64,000 nt of DNA from Euclidia mi (lineage: Eukaryota; Arthropoda; Insecta; Lepidoptera; Erebidae), in assembly GCA_944739405.2 (NCBI GenBank), contig OX123190.2, positions 63,445,805 to 63,509,804 on the forward strand, in the 5' to 3' direction. The notes beneath the pieces were generated by a model. It ran no database searches. It was not told the DNA's origin and saw only the letters and a list, made by a program, of their open reading frames with translations. The position numbers were made by a program, and so were the translations under genes. Below are positions 45,037 to 55,752 of the stretch, in pieces (positions within the stretch are counted from its first letter, which is position 1; each line of letters opens with the position of its first letter).

Positions 45037-45076
45037 ATGGCTGAAGCGAAAATGAATGGACATCATGTACCGGAAG
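45037..45076 (+). CDS. Candidate first coding exon of an unidentified divergent gene
   Basis: MAEAKMNGHHVPE plus one base, followed by donor gtaatt; the ATG has a good context (gctATGG) and a 5'-UTR-like AT-rich leader. Its position 626 bp head-to-head with Sec62 supports a real start. I could not find a convincing second exon in the remaining 19 kb and do not recognise the peptide. Confidence 0.35.
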
Positions 45077-46450
45077 GTAATTCTTATTGTTTATTCAGTT
45101 CACGGTTATCGTAAATAATTTATCTTTATTATATGTGTTAGATACAATTCTCTACTATAAAGTCTGTTGTAAGTTGTAAGCCAGCATGGTGCAATAGGTA
45201 CATTCATTTCAAAATAATTAAACTTACTTACTGCTGTATTTAAACTCGATTAGACTGCACCTAATCACTTACTATTTTTTCAATTTAATAAATTTATTAC
45301 TTCTCACCAATACAGATACTTAAAAGTACCATATTATTTATAAAGTTTATCTGCAAATAGGTTTTAATTTTTTAAGTATGTTGTCAGTACTAGATCTGAA
45401 CCAACAAATTACTAGAACTAAACACAATATCCTCAATATTGAAAATAGGTTTCTATGAGATTTACATTTCCTTCTATATATAGAAACCCCTAAAACACAC
45501 AGGGAACAATATGGAAATGGAAATTATATTAGTAATGCACCTGAATAATCATATTTTGCTGACAAAAAATTAAATTTTATTTTGTTATTAGATACTTTAA
45601 TGATTGAAAAATAATAAATTTACCTTGTGTTACTCACATTTTTCAGTTTAGTATGTAATAAAATATTTTCAGAATTATTTAAGCAAGGCACTCAAACATT
45701 ATTTCATAATATTGAAATATCTTACATAGCCATTTAATTTTTTATTCAACATACTCAAACATAATATAATAAAATTATAAAAAAAAGTAAATACTGAATA
45801 TAAGAATAAAATATGTCCTAAACAAATGTGAACAAAAATAAAAATAGGCCACAATATCTTAATTATATACGCCACAGTTTATTATTTGGTCAGAGTGTCC
45901 CACACCTGGACAAAGACCTCTCCCTTGCACACCCATTTATCTTATGATATTTATGTTATTTTTAATGTTGTTACATAATTGTCATGAAAGTTCAGAAGTA
46001 ACCATTGCTTACTTCCAAACTTTCATGACAATTAACAAATGTCCAGTTTTTTTACATTCCATACAAACCAGATCATTTTATTTTATTATTGCATGGGTCT
46101 ATCTGGCTCAGGCCTTTCTTTATCTAATTGGTCTACCATACAGTGTAAATTAGTTTGCATTTGAAGCTAAATCAAAGGTGTGTATAAATTACCTAGTCGC
46201 AGGTTTAAGCAATTGAAAAGTACTAAGTAATTAAATGTAGACTAAATATGTAGTATTATAGATACATAAAAGAAACTATTGTTAGAGTTTCTTGACACTA
46301 CTTGGCCTTCAATGCATTCAGTTATGTAAATAAGGGCATTAAGTCTGAAGAACATTAAAATACTAATAACAAGCCTTGTTTAGAAATGGTTTGCACTATT
46401 GTGAAAGTCAGAGATATGCTCAGACAATTGTGAAAGTCAAAAATGTATAT
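45077..46450. other. Unassigned AT-rich sequence
   Basis: No feature beyond a 20-bp inverted phrase: ttgtcatgaaagttcagaag at 45981 is echoed inverted by 'aactttcatgacaatt' at 46019. It would be an intron of the candidate + strand gene if that gene is real. Confidence 0.4.
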
Positions 46451-46454
46451 AATA

Positions 46455-46660
46455 TCTTAATATATAAAATCCTTGCGTTACTGACTGACTGACAGACACG
46501 CTACAGCCGAAACTATTGAGCGCAGGAAGCTGAAATTTGGCATGTATGTTCCTTGGGGACCGTAGGGGTGCACTAAGAAGGGATTTCCCGAAATTCTCAC
46601 GGGATCGACCAAAACGGGTAAATTTAAAAATATGCAGGCGTAGCTGCTGGCATCCTCTAG
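46455..46660 (+). mobile_element. Helitron-like non-autonomous element
   Basis: Starts TCTTAATATATAAAATCC after an A and ends gcatcctCTAG before a T, the A|TC...CTAG|T arrangement of Helitrons. A short GC stem (gcag...ctgc) lies just before the end. A degenerate relative is at 40165. 206 bp, non-coding. Confidence 0.55.
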
Positions 46661-46959
46661 TTTGTTATATAAACCAGAACCATGAAATAAATTGAATGTA
46701 CTTTGATTTAAATTTTTAAACATATAATCATAGAAAGTATTGACCATTAACTAAAATTAATGAGCAAGCTACTCATGATTGGAACAACTCAGCCTGTAGG
46801 AGTGATACATAACCCCTCTGCCTGCCCAGGTGGAGGATGAGCCCGTAATTTGGGTTTTACCGTGAAGACCATCATTCTCAAACATCATAATATGTTTGTT
46901 TAACTATTCAATATTTTATGACATTCATTATCATCATTTTAATCTAAAGGCATCCACTG

Positions 46960-47135
46960 CTGAACATAGGCCTTCCCCAAAGTTACATGTAACAATATTA
47001 TTATACCAATATGATGTGAATACGGGAGGTTAGACAAGCAGTCTAACTGTGGGAAAGCGAATATGTGGTCAAATCTGGTTAGACTAGAAAGCGGATCCCC
47101 TCACTGGGATAATGCCAGGTGGATGATGATGTGAA
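46960..47135 (+). repeat. SINE tail fragments
   Basis: 'cactgctgaacataggcctt' resembles a common SINE/LINE 3' phrase; 47025-47135 (gggaggttagacaagcagtc, ggttagactagaaagcgga, gggataatgccaggtggatg) is a diverged copy of the tail of 42254-42655. Confidence 0.55.
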
Positions 47136-47739
47136 CACCAATAATAAGTGGCATAAGTACATTAATACACAGGTTGTACCTATAATTAAGTAGTGCATTT
47201 AAGTAGTGTAATTATCTATGTCTACCGTTATAAAATTATGAACTGCATATTAATTATGTTGGTGAACTACTTTATGTAGTTCCTGTTTTATAGTTTTTTA
47301 TACTGTTTGTAACTGATCTAGCTATTATTCTAGTAATTCTTTGTGTTGATGTCACGCAAATACTGCTGTGTTAGTTTCAATGCGTGTTGCGTTAATTTTA
47401 ATGCGAATTTGAAGAATCCTTGTGATCAATTTGATAGATATTTTTCTTTAAAATGGAGACAAAAAAGTTTGCGTACATGGAGGAAAGCCGCGAGCGAAAA
47501 CTAGGCAATATAATTGAAGAGAAAGTTAACTTTCGCTGTGGGTATCGCAAATCGCTGGTATAGTTCGCAAATATTATTTTTACAAAATACACCCAGAAAC
47601 ATATTGGAATGTCAACCCTTAAGTAGACATTTAATATTATATTTGGCGGAATATTCAGTCGGCTTTTCTGTATACGTTTAAAAAGAGACAAGTCATTAGT
47701 CTACCTGTTCTTTATGTTTGAGACCTGCCGAAATTTGAA

Positions 47740-48378
47740 CCCTGAAATTTCATCCACCGAATCCTCCAATTCCTTTCGCTTCGCCTTCCCCAAGGTTCTC
47801 CACACAGACCGATTTTGATCCACCCGCATCCAACTGCTTCCCGCGATCTTAACCAGATCGTCGGTCCACCTTGCGCGAGGCCTACCCCTGCTGCGTCGTC
47901 CGGTATGTGGTCACCACTCTAGGACCCGCCTGCCCAACGCCCATCGGTTCTTCGAGCTATGTGCCCTGCCCATTGCCACCTCGACCTGGTTATTCGGAGA
48001 GGTATGTCGGTGACTTTGGTTCTCCTTCGGATCTCTTCATTTCTCCTCATTTCCGATTTGATCTCGCAGGGAAACTCCGAGCATAGCGCTCTGCGTGACC
48101 CCGAGCTCTCGGATAAGAAGGCCCATAGTTAGCGACCACGTCTCAGCGCCGTAGATCATCACTGGCAACACACACTGGTCAAAGATTTTAGTGTTGAGAC
48201 ACTGCGGGATATCGGACGTGAAGATACGCCGTAACTTCCCGAATGCCACCCAACCGAGTTGGATTCGACGAATTACCTCTTTTTCGAAGTTGGACCTACC
48301 CACTTGGATTATTTGTCCCAAGTATACGTACCTACTTGTCAACAACTTCGAGTGTAGAGTGCGCTTTAATAGTATTAA
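47740..48378 (-). pseudogene. RTE/LINE reverse transcriptase C-terminal region, frameshifted
   Basis: From 48345 downwards: YLGQIIQVGRSNFEKEVIRR, LGWVAFGKLRRIF, DQCVLPVMIYGAETWSLT and MLGVSLRDQIGNEE, the region after the RT catalytic core in a LINE family. Further on, other frames give WQWAGHIARRTDGRW. Multiple frame changes; 5' and 3' ends truncated. It is a different family from the 38403 fragment. Confidence 0.8.
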
Positions 48379-49130
48379 ATATAATACTTAGGGCACTGGC
48401 AACTACCTCTAGCAGTAAAAATGTTCTGTGGTTCTACAAATAGGAACGTTTTATGCTTATGAGTGGTGAAGCTTCCTTTTTGGATTCATTTGAAGTTCAG
48501 TAGTTGATCTCAACCGTCGTTCACATCCATCTGGATACAAAACTGCTGCGTTCTATTCACCTTTACGGCTTTTACCGATTGGTACAAATACACGCAATAC
48601 TCAAGGTGTTTTCTCAGTCACGCATGTTTCCGCCTGCTTGCAAAATTTGCCTACGTATAGGTGGTCCGTAACCTATCGTTACATACCTATAATTCCTGTA
48701 TCTAATGAAGATGACTAGTTTGCCCTACACCTACAGGCTTTAGAAACTACTAATAGTACTTAAAGGAATAGTGAAAACCCTCTCTGTAATCAAAACCTAA
48801 AAAAATCTCCTAATGACCCGGAATAGATTTCGCAAAAACGTTTTTTTTTATATTAATACTTTCATTTGCCATCACCAATTCATAATGTTTCGGAGGCCTT
48901 CTTTGAAGTATCGGAGTAGATACTTGTCATCAGTACCTAGTATGTTTCGAGAGGAACAATATTCATGGGTCATCATCATCTCAGCCAAAAGACATAGTCC
49001 TCCCACAGCCCACAGCTGGACATAGTCCTCCCTCAAGGTTCTTCCCGTGATCCCAATATAATCATGAGCTGTGACAGCGATTTTAGGGTTCTCATTTTTA
49101 TTCGATCTCGCAGGGAAACTCCAACCTTAA

Positions 49131-49403
49131 GGGCCTTATCATACTAGCGGTTTGGGAGCGGTTGCGGGGCGGAGCGGACGCGCAGCGAATGCGTCGCGAA
49201 CACGCCGCGGCTGTACAGTGTGTACCGCCGTAACTGGATGTACTGTACGTCGATAATTTGCTACAAACACGCGACAAAAACGTAACGTATTCGCCACGCG
49301 TCCGCGGCGTCTTCGCTGCGCAGCCGTGGCGTGTTCGCGACGCATTCGCTGCGCGTCCGCTCCGCCCCGCAACCGCTCCCAAACCGCTAGTATGATAAGG
49401 CCC
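49131..49403. mobile_element. Palindromic Harbinger-type MITE
   Basis: The two arms (GGGCCTTATCATACTAGCGG, GTTTGGGAGCGGTTGCGGGG, CGGAGCGGACGCGCAGCGAA and inverses) are about 75 bp each. The next unit follows with no spacer (…GATAAGGCCCGGCCTTATC…). Confidence 0.8.
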
Positions 49404-49798
49404 GGCCTTATCATACTAGCGGTTTGGGAGCGGTTGCGGGGCGGAGCGGACGCGCAACGAATTCGTTACGGGCTCGCAGCGAACACGCCGCGCATGCGCT
49501 ACGAATTCGTTGCGGACGCGCAACGAGATCGCCGCAAACAGCAGAGTGGACGCCATTTTGTACTGTCTCGTACAAATGCTCGTGAAATAATTTAATCGTT
49601 ACTGTAAAACCACCGTTATGTTGATTATTTATCGGTAAATAATGATAAACCGATTAATAATATTAAAGAAGTATAATTAACTATCTCATGTGTACTTATT
49701 TAAAGTTAACAACATACCTTATAGTAATTACGAGCTTTTCTTCAGGTGACACTGATAATCTCAAATGTGTGTCTTTATGTCTTATGTCAGTTTGTATC
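49244..49798. repeat. 555-bp direct repeat, left copy
   Basis: Matches 51151-51705 at a constant offset of 1907 bp, so no net indels. It includes the right half of the small MITE and the left part of the Harbinger unit. The sequence diverges at 'tttgtatc', where the left copy is interrupted. Confidence 0.85.
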
Positions 49799-49803
49799 TG
49801 TTT

Positions 49804-51005
49804 GTACAGACCCCGCCCCCGGCGTACGCGCATAGCAACGCGGGGCGACAGGGGTAAGGGCGGGGGTCGGTTGCAATTTGCCGCTCGTCACTCGTCAGTT
49901 CGTCACTCCGACAGTCTCGCGAAATTAGGTCAACGGGACGCCCGTACGTCACGTTCGACCCCGTCATTGTACCCGTGTTACGTCGCGCGCGCTTCGTAAT
50001 GGATCGGCATTATGAATATTCCAATATTGAGTTCGCGTCTATGGTGCGAGTGTATTACATGTCTGGTGAAAATATGGAAGAGGCGAGGCGCATGTATTCG
50101 TTACCAGACCACCTGGAATCGTTGCGCACGCGAGGTATTCACTCACCCTAAGTGCCATCACCAAACACCAATGCCTCATAAACATCGGTCAGTTTAGCAG
50201 TGTATTCAGTGGAGTTTGAACAAGAAATTCGGCATCGTAATTAATTAGTGTTTTTCTAATTAGCTATCATTAACAAAAGACAATGTGTGAAAGGTGTAAA
50301 TTGATTGTGATGTACGAGTACCTAGGCAGCAAACAGTAAAGGTATTTAGTTTATTCATTATTGAATACCTACTGTGATTACATTCTTATAAATACCATAG
50401 AAATACGCAAGTACTAAACTTTTCCATTGTTAAAATCTTTGTCTAGTTATTCAAAAGATAATGTAGGTACCTATGTCTAATAACGTAACGAATAATTCTT
50501 AGTTTATCGTTTTTCTTCTACTAGTTCATCATGATTTCGTAAACCCACAGCTTGTTTCGACGAAATTCTAAGTCCGAGTAATGTTCCAAGAAATTATTGA
50601 ATAGGTATAGCTATTTAGTTACATACGTTTATTATTTTAATTATTTATTACTGCACTTCATGGTTGGCGTAGTGGTTTAAGCGATGTTTGACACAACACT
50701 TTGTGTGATTCATAAATTGTTGTTTCGACTGCTGTGTCCGTTATTGTTAGGTTTGTAATGTCCCTCGTGAGACAGGATTTAGCACTAGGATGCGGGAGGG
50801 GTTCTTAAAAAGAGAACAAAATAAGAAAACAAATGTGTTTAAAATTGTTGGCATCGTAATTACCTAAATCGTGTTAAGTAAATTACGTATCATTATCAGT
50901 CCGCACTAACTACCTACAACCTACAACCGCTGTAGGTAAACAACAGCTGACGGCTGCGCCCGGCTCGCGCGGCGAGGTCATGACCGCGCGGCGCTCGAAC
51001 ACTAC
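49804..51005 (+). repeat. 1202-bp unit, copy 1
   Basis: Begins gtacagaccccgcccccggc and ends cgctcgaacactac. Copy 2 at 52943-54144 is inverted, has exactly the same length and only a handful of differences (one at the cgacagtctcgcg position). It contains a GC-rich leader, an ATG at 49999 opening MDRHYEYSNIEFASMVRVYY, and a tRNA-like A box at about 50663. Confidence 0.85.
49999..50145 (+). CDS. Short helix-turn-helix-like ORF in the 1202-bp unit, copy 1
   Basis: 48 codons: MDRHYEYSNIEFASMVRVYY, MSGENMEEARRMYSLPDHLE, SLRTRGIHSP, stop. The pattern (E-F-x-x-M-hydrophobic, N-x-x-E-A-x-x-x-Y) resembles the N-terminal HTH found in many insect transposon-derived proteins (DUF4817-like); this is weak similarity from memory. 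A donor-like GAG|gtattc lies near the end, so it could be a first exon. It follows a GC-rich leader. Function unknown; copy 2 carries the same ORF. Confidence 0.35.
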
Positions 51006-51150
51006 TTTTTTTTTTTTTTGTTTTTTTTTTTTTTTGTTTTACGAGGTGGAAAATCCCTTCGGATCTCCGACTCTTGGGGGAAATAAGAGCCGGAGTATGT
51101 GGTGTTTCCACTACCACGCTATAACGTGTGTTTCCACTACCACGCAATAA

Positions 51151-51705
51151 TGTACGTCGATAATTTGCTACAAACACGCGACAAAAACGTAACGTATTCG
51201 CCACGCGTCCGCGGCGTCTTCGCTGCGCAGCCGCGGCGTGTTCGCGACGCATTCGCTGCGCGTCCGCTCCGCCCCGCAACCGCTCCCAAACCGCTAGTAT
51301 GATAAGGCCCGGCCTTATCATACTAGCGGTTTGGGAGCGGTTGCGGGGCGGAGCGGACGCGCAACGAATTCGTTACGGGCTCGCAGCGAACACGTCGCGC
51401 ATGCGCTACGAATTCGTTGCGGACGCGCAACGAGATCGCCGCAAACAGCAGAGTGGACGCCATTTTGTACTGTCTCGTACAAATGCTCGTGAAATAATTT
51501 AATCGTTACTGTAAAACCACCGTTATGTTGATTATTTATCGGTAAATAATGATAAACCGATTAATAATATTAAAGAAGTATAATTAATTATCTCATGTGT
51601 ACTTATTTAAAGTTAACAACATACCTTATAGTAATTACGAGCTTTTCTTCAGGTGACACTGATAATCTCAAATGTGTGTCTTTATGTCTTATGTCAGTTT
51701 GTATC
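51151..51705. repeat. 555-bp direct repeat, right copy
   Basis: Second copy of 49244-49798; here the Harbinger unit continues into the transposase fragment. Confidence 0.85.
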
Positions 51706-51818
51706 AGATGCAACAACTCATAAAATGTAGGTCTTGACATTGGCAGGTAGGAACGAAATTGTTTTGGATTACTTTTTATTCGTTTGCAAAACAACACAAA
51801 GTAGTCGCTCTCTTCCAT
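51606..51818 (-). pseudogene. PIF/Harbinger transposase N-terminal fragment
   Basis: From ATG at 51818: MEESDYFVLFCKRIKSNPKQ, FRSYLPMSRPTFYELLHLIQ, and LRLSVSPEEKLVITIRYVV. This matches the N-terminal segment of HARBI1-like transposases (MS..TF..LL..I, SP.E.L.ITLRYL). The DDE domain is missing: the reading continues only into the element's left part, so the unit is an internal-deletion derivative. The frame is open upstream to 51848 into the right TIR. Confidence 0.75.
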
Positions 51819-51882
51819 TCGTTTAACTGGTAATGGATCGCCCCGCAACCGCTCCCAAACCGCTAGTATGATAAGGCCCTAA

Positions 51883-52162
51883 GCTTTCTGATAAGGCATC
51901 GGTAGAATAGGTAGTCAAACAATTCCTCTTTATTAGCAAAATTAGTTACGAAATCCTATGTAATTTAATGCGTCGTTATTCAGTTGTAACTTAAATTCAT
52001 GCAATGAAAATTAAACCAGTTTTTTTATACATGCAATAAATATTTGACGTATAACATAAGATACAGTTTATGATTTATATTGTATTGCGTCATTTTATAC
52101 TTATTATTATTAATTTATGCACCGGAGATAAAAATACAATGGATTTAATAATATAGGAAGGT
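51883..52162. other. Host sequence between the Harbinger composite and the hAT element
   Basis: AT-rich; no feature seen apart from 'GTAGTTATACCTTCC' on the - strand, which would continue the frame of the ORF at 54986-54486 if the hAT element were absent. Confidence 0.4.
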
Positions 52163-52942
52163 ATAACTACCAGGGTTCGAGGATATATATCAATGGATAT
52201 ATATCAAGATATATATCAAGATATATATCCGATATATATCAACCTCGATTCGACGATATATATCAAATGTTTTTTGTGATATATTGCAATACAAAAATGG
52301 TTTAAAAAGAATATTATTTTTGCGTTTGTTACTGTATTTCTACTTCCCAAATGTAGATGGCGTGGGAGTAGAGTTAAAACATACTCCCTAATGGTAAGTT
52401 CTAATCTATAAATGGCAACACAATTATAAAAAAAGGTTTTATATTTTTGAGTTGATTTTTTATATATAAGATTTTATGTTTTTAGTTGATTTTGCCTGAT
52501 CTCAAAGCAGATTTTATGTTTCTTAGTTGATTTTGCCTTATGTAAAAGAAGATTTTGTGTTTTGGTTTCATTTGTATATTATTGTATCACAATTAATGCA
52601 TTTGATTCGTCTGATTTTAAGTACTCAAATGAATAAAACATTAAAAATATTTCAGTTTTTTTTATTTTTTGATCATTTTAGTATGTTTATGAAACACATA
52701 TGCAAATAGTATTCATAAATAATAGTAATAATACAATGAAATAATAATATGACTTTCATACAAAATTGATATAGGTACACGCTGATTTTTTATTGGTTTA
52801 GGAAAAGAAACCTCATGTCCGAAATAAAATCCTCTATTCATATTCAAAATAAAAATTCACCTGGCACCTAAAACAAAAAAGTTATAAAAGTCAGTAACTG
52901 CTGGAAATACGTAGTAAAACACGGTTGTTTATGAGTACCTAG

Positions 52943-54144
52943 GTAGTGTTCGAGCGCCGCGCGGTCATGACCTCGCCGCGCGAGCCGGGCGCAGCTGTCA
53001 GCTGTTGTTTACCTACAGCGGTTGTAGGTTGTAGGTAGTTAGTGCGGACTGATAATGATACGTAATTTACTTAACACGATTTAGGTAATTACGATGCCAA
53101 CAATTTTAAACACATTTGTTTTCTTATTTTGTTCTCTTTTTAAGAACCTCTCCCGCATCCTAGTGCTAAATCCTGTCTCACGAGGGACATTACAAACCTA
53201 ACAATAACGGACACAGCAGTCGAAACAACAATTTATGAATCACACAAAGTGTTGTGTCAAACATCGCTTAAACCACTACGCCAACCATGAAGTGCAGTAA
53301 TAAATAATTAAAATAATAAACGTATGTAACTAAATAGCTATACCTATTCAATAATTTCTTGGAACATTACTCGGACTTAGAATTTCGTCGAAACAAGCTG
53401 TGGGTTTACGAAATCATGATGAACTAGTAGAAGAAAAACGATAAACTAAGAATTATTCGTTACGTTATTAGACATAGGTACCTACATTATCTTTTGAATA
53501 ACTAGACAAAGATTTTAACAATGGAAAAGTTTAGTACTTGCGTATTTCTATGGTATTTATAAGAATGTAATCACAGTAGGTATTCAATAATGAATAAACT
53601 AAATACCTTTGCTGTTTGCTGCCTAGGTACTCGTACATCACAATCAATTTACACCTTTCACACATTGTCTTTTGTTAATGATAGCTAATTAGAAAAACAC
53701 TAATTAATTACGATGCCGAATTTCTTGTTCAAACTCCACTGAATACACTGCTAAACTGACCGATGTTTATGAGGCATTGGTGTTTGGTGATGGCACTTAG
53801 GGTGAGTGAATACCTCGCGTGCGCAACGATTCCAGGTGGTCTGGTAACGAATACATGCGCCTCGCCTCTTCCATATTTTCACCAGACATGTAATACACTC
53901 GCACCATAGACGCGAACTCAATATTGGAATATTCATAATGCCGATCCATTACGAAGCGCGCGCGACGTAACACGGGTACAATGACGGGGTCGAACGTGAC
54001 GTACGGGCGTCCCGTTGACCTAATTTCGCGAGACTATCGGAGTGACGAACTGACGAGTGACGAGCGGCAAATTGCAACCGACCCCCGCCCTTACCCCTGT
54101 CGCCCCGCGTTGCTATGCGCGTACGCCGGGGGCGGGGTCTGTAC
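52943..54144 (-). repeat. 1202-bp unit, copy 2 (inverted)
   Basis: Inverse of 49804-51005 with the same end points (gtagtgttcgag to ggggtctgtac). It lies wholly inside the hAT-type element, while copy 1 interrupts the Harbinger composite. Confidence 0.85.
53804..53950 (-). CDS. Short helix-turn-helix-like ORF, copy 2
   Basis: The same 48-codon ORF as in copy 1, read on the - strand from the ATG at about 53950. It appears unchanged, so the coding part has been kept in both copies; this may reflect only the young age of the copies. Confidence 0.35.
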
Positions 54145-54485
54145 CTACAGTGCAATGTTTATCTGTGTGTGTCGTGTGTTTAATATCTATCTGTGTAGAT
54201 ATGTCTGGCACGAACCGCACGATCGAACATACATCGGCGCGCGCGATTTCTTTCATAACTACGAACTCTCGTACCAATAATTTAATATTTTTGTTACCTA
54301 CGATTTTTATAGCTTAGATTTCAAATTTTATTAGCTGGTTAGGTTCTGTTAACGATAAGTAATAAGATAGCTTTCGCTCCAAAACCAATTAAAAATCAGC
54401 GTGTATATATCAAACTTGATATATATCGTAAATATCCGATATTTTGATATTTATAATAAATATCGGATATTTTCGAACCCTGATA

Positions 54486-54986
54486 ACTAACTTCATAAAC
54501 ATTAAGTAACGCAATACAATCATACTTTACTGAAATAAGGAAATAGAAAATATTGTGAAAAGCATTCGAGAATTCTTGAGATAATATATAGTCCCCATCA
54601 CAAGAAGCTCTAATTTTATTTAATAAATCACTTTTGCTATGTAACATAGCGACAAGTGACAACATTTCATATTTGTAGAGGTCACGAAACCAAAATAAAA
54701 CGTTTCTTTGATCGGAAACTAGGCTGTAGGCATGCTGTAGGTACCTATTTACCTTTTTCATATATTTTAAGTAGGAAAGAGAACTCTCTTGTCTACTTTT
54801 CTTCGCCATGTTATGCAGGTGCTTGACCACTGCCAAGACTCGCCAAAAGTGACGAAGCATATTGTAGTAAGACCGTCCCACCAACTCCAATGGGTCTACC
54901 AACCTTATGGTTTTAATTTTATAACAGAACAAATCAAGAAAGATGCGCACGGTACCTCCTGGCATACCAGGAGGTACCGTGCGCAT
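54486..54986 (-). pseudogene. Unrecognised long ORF disrupted by the hAT element
   Basis: The frame runs from an ATG at 54986 to 54396 (196 codons), but the last 30 codons are hAT terminal sequence. The host part reads IRLVDPLELVGRSYYNMLRH, FWRVLAVVKHLHNMAKKSRQ, KKVNRYLQHAYSLVSDQRNV, YEMLSLVAMLHSKSDLLNKI and ends ALLNVYEV. It has protein-like composition (amphipathic helices, few low-complexity runs) and I do not recognise the family. The first 12 codons come from the hairpin at 54926-55003. Joining across the hAT element, the frame would end about eight codons later. It could be a dying single-exon gene, a retrocopy or one exon of a gene. Confidence 0.45.
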
Positions 54987-55003
54987 CTTTCTTGATTTGT
55001 TCT
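54926..55003. repeat. Perfect 37-bp hairpin with 4-nt loop
   Basis: The left arm (54926-54962: agaacaaatcaagaaagatg, then cgcacggtacctcctgg) is exactly complementary to 54967-55003 around the loop cata. It lies at the 5' end of the unrecognised ORF and provides its first codons. Confidence 0.9.
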
Positions 55004-55750
55004 TTTAGGTTTGCCAATTACATGCTCCCGGCTTATTAAAACCTATTTTAAAACCTATTTTAACATGGGTATAGCGCATATAGTTTTAGGCTGGTGTTAT
55101 ATAAGAAAATTAATTAGTTGTTTTCGTGATATATAAGATAATTGGTTTGCAACTGTCTATTTCGTGTCACCCTCCAAACCTGCGTTGGCCCTGTAATTTT
55201 AGTTACAGGCGTCTTCGGTCGTTTAGCGGCTAACCTTTGTCTGAAGGGTACTGACGTAGTTACGTAATTGGGCTTTTTTCAAATGAATACAGCCTCGATG
55301 GACCACGGTCAATAGCAGATTGTGATTAGTGGTCCTCTGCCATAATTTATTTGTGCATAGCCAAGAAATAACCATGTTGAAATCGTGGCCAGTAATAAGA
55401 ATAACTAATAACTATAATAATAAAATGCAATATAATTTTATAGCAGCTATTTTAGAGTAAAGTGTGAATAGAATAGTAATATAAATATAATCGGTGATAA
55501 AGATAAGTGATAAATGTGGCTATTTTATTTACCAGAATAGGTGAACGTTTTATATTGAAGGAGTTAGGTATTCATCGGCTATAAAATAGCGACTAGGTGT
55601 GACTATTTTCACTGAAAATATCCTTAGAAGACTGATAAGTGATAATTTTGTCCTCCAGAACTACAACTACTTACAAAAGTTTTTTTGTAAAGCGCTCTTA
55701 CCAAACGAATACTTGTAAAATAAAAATAATATGATGCCTATAATAAAAGA
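55004..55750. other. Unassigned intergenic sequence
   Basis: No feature recognised. A short duplicate 'aaaacctattttaa' occurs at about 55038-55065. Confidence 0.4.
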
Positions 55751-55752
55751 AA

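Larger units (their letters stand above)
49131..51879. mobile_element. PIF/Harbinger-type composite, TAA target site duplication
   Basis: Outer ends are GGGCCTTATCATACTAGCGG and its inverse; TAA lies at 49128-49130 and 51880-51882. Inside: a 273-bp palindromic MITE (49131-49403); a head-to-tail second unit starting GGCCTTATCATACTAGCGG; an inserted 1202-bp unit (49804-51005); an A-tailed retroposed scrap (51006-51150, poly-T on this strand); then a second copy of the MITE half and the unit, ending in the right TIR. The part 49244-49798 is repeated directly at 51151-51705 without length change. Confidence 0.75.
52171..54482. mobile_element. hAT-type non-autonomous element
   Basis: Ends CAGGGTTCGAGG on the left and TTCGAACCCTG on the right, the CAGGG start typical of hAT. 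Flanks ATAACTAC (52163-52170) and ATAACTAA (54483-54490) give an 8-bp duplication with one mismatch. Subterminal zones carry many GATATATATC-like repeats on both sides. No transposase. Copy 2 of the 1202-bp unit makes up half of it. 2312 bp. Confidence 0.8.

Noticed and set aside
49098..49595. Several GC-rich ORFs of 80-94 codons on both strands
   Set aside because: They lie in the palindromic arms of the Harbinger-type MITE and simply mirror each other.
49804..54144. A single giant foldback transposon with 1.2-kb terminal repeats
   Set aside because: The span cuts across the clear outer ends and target duplications of both the Harbinger composite and the hAT-type element, so two separate units fit better.
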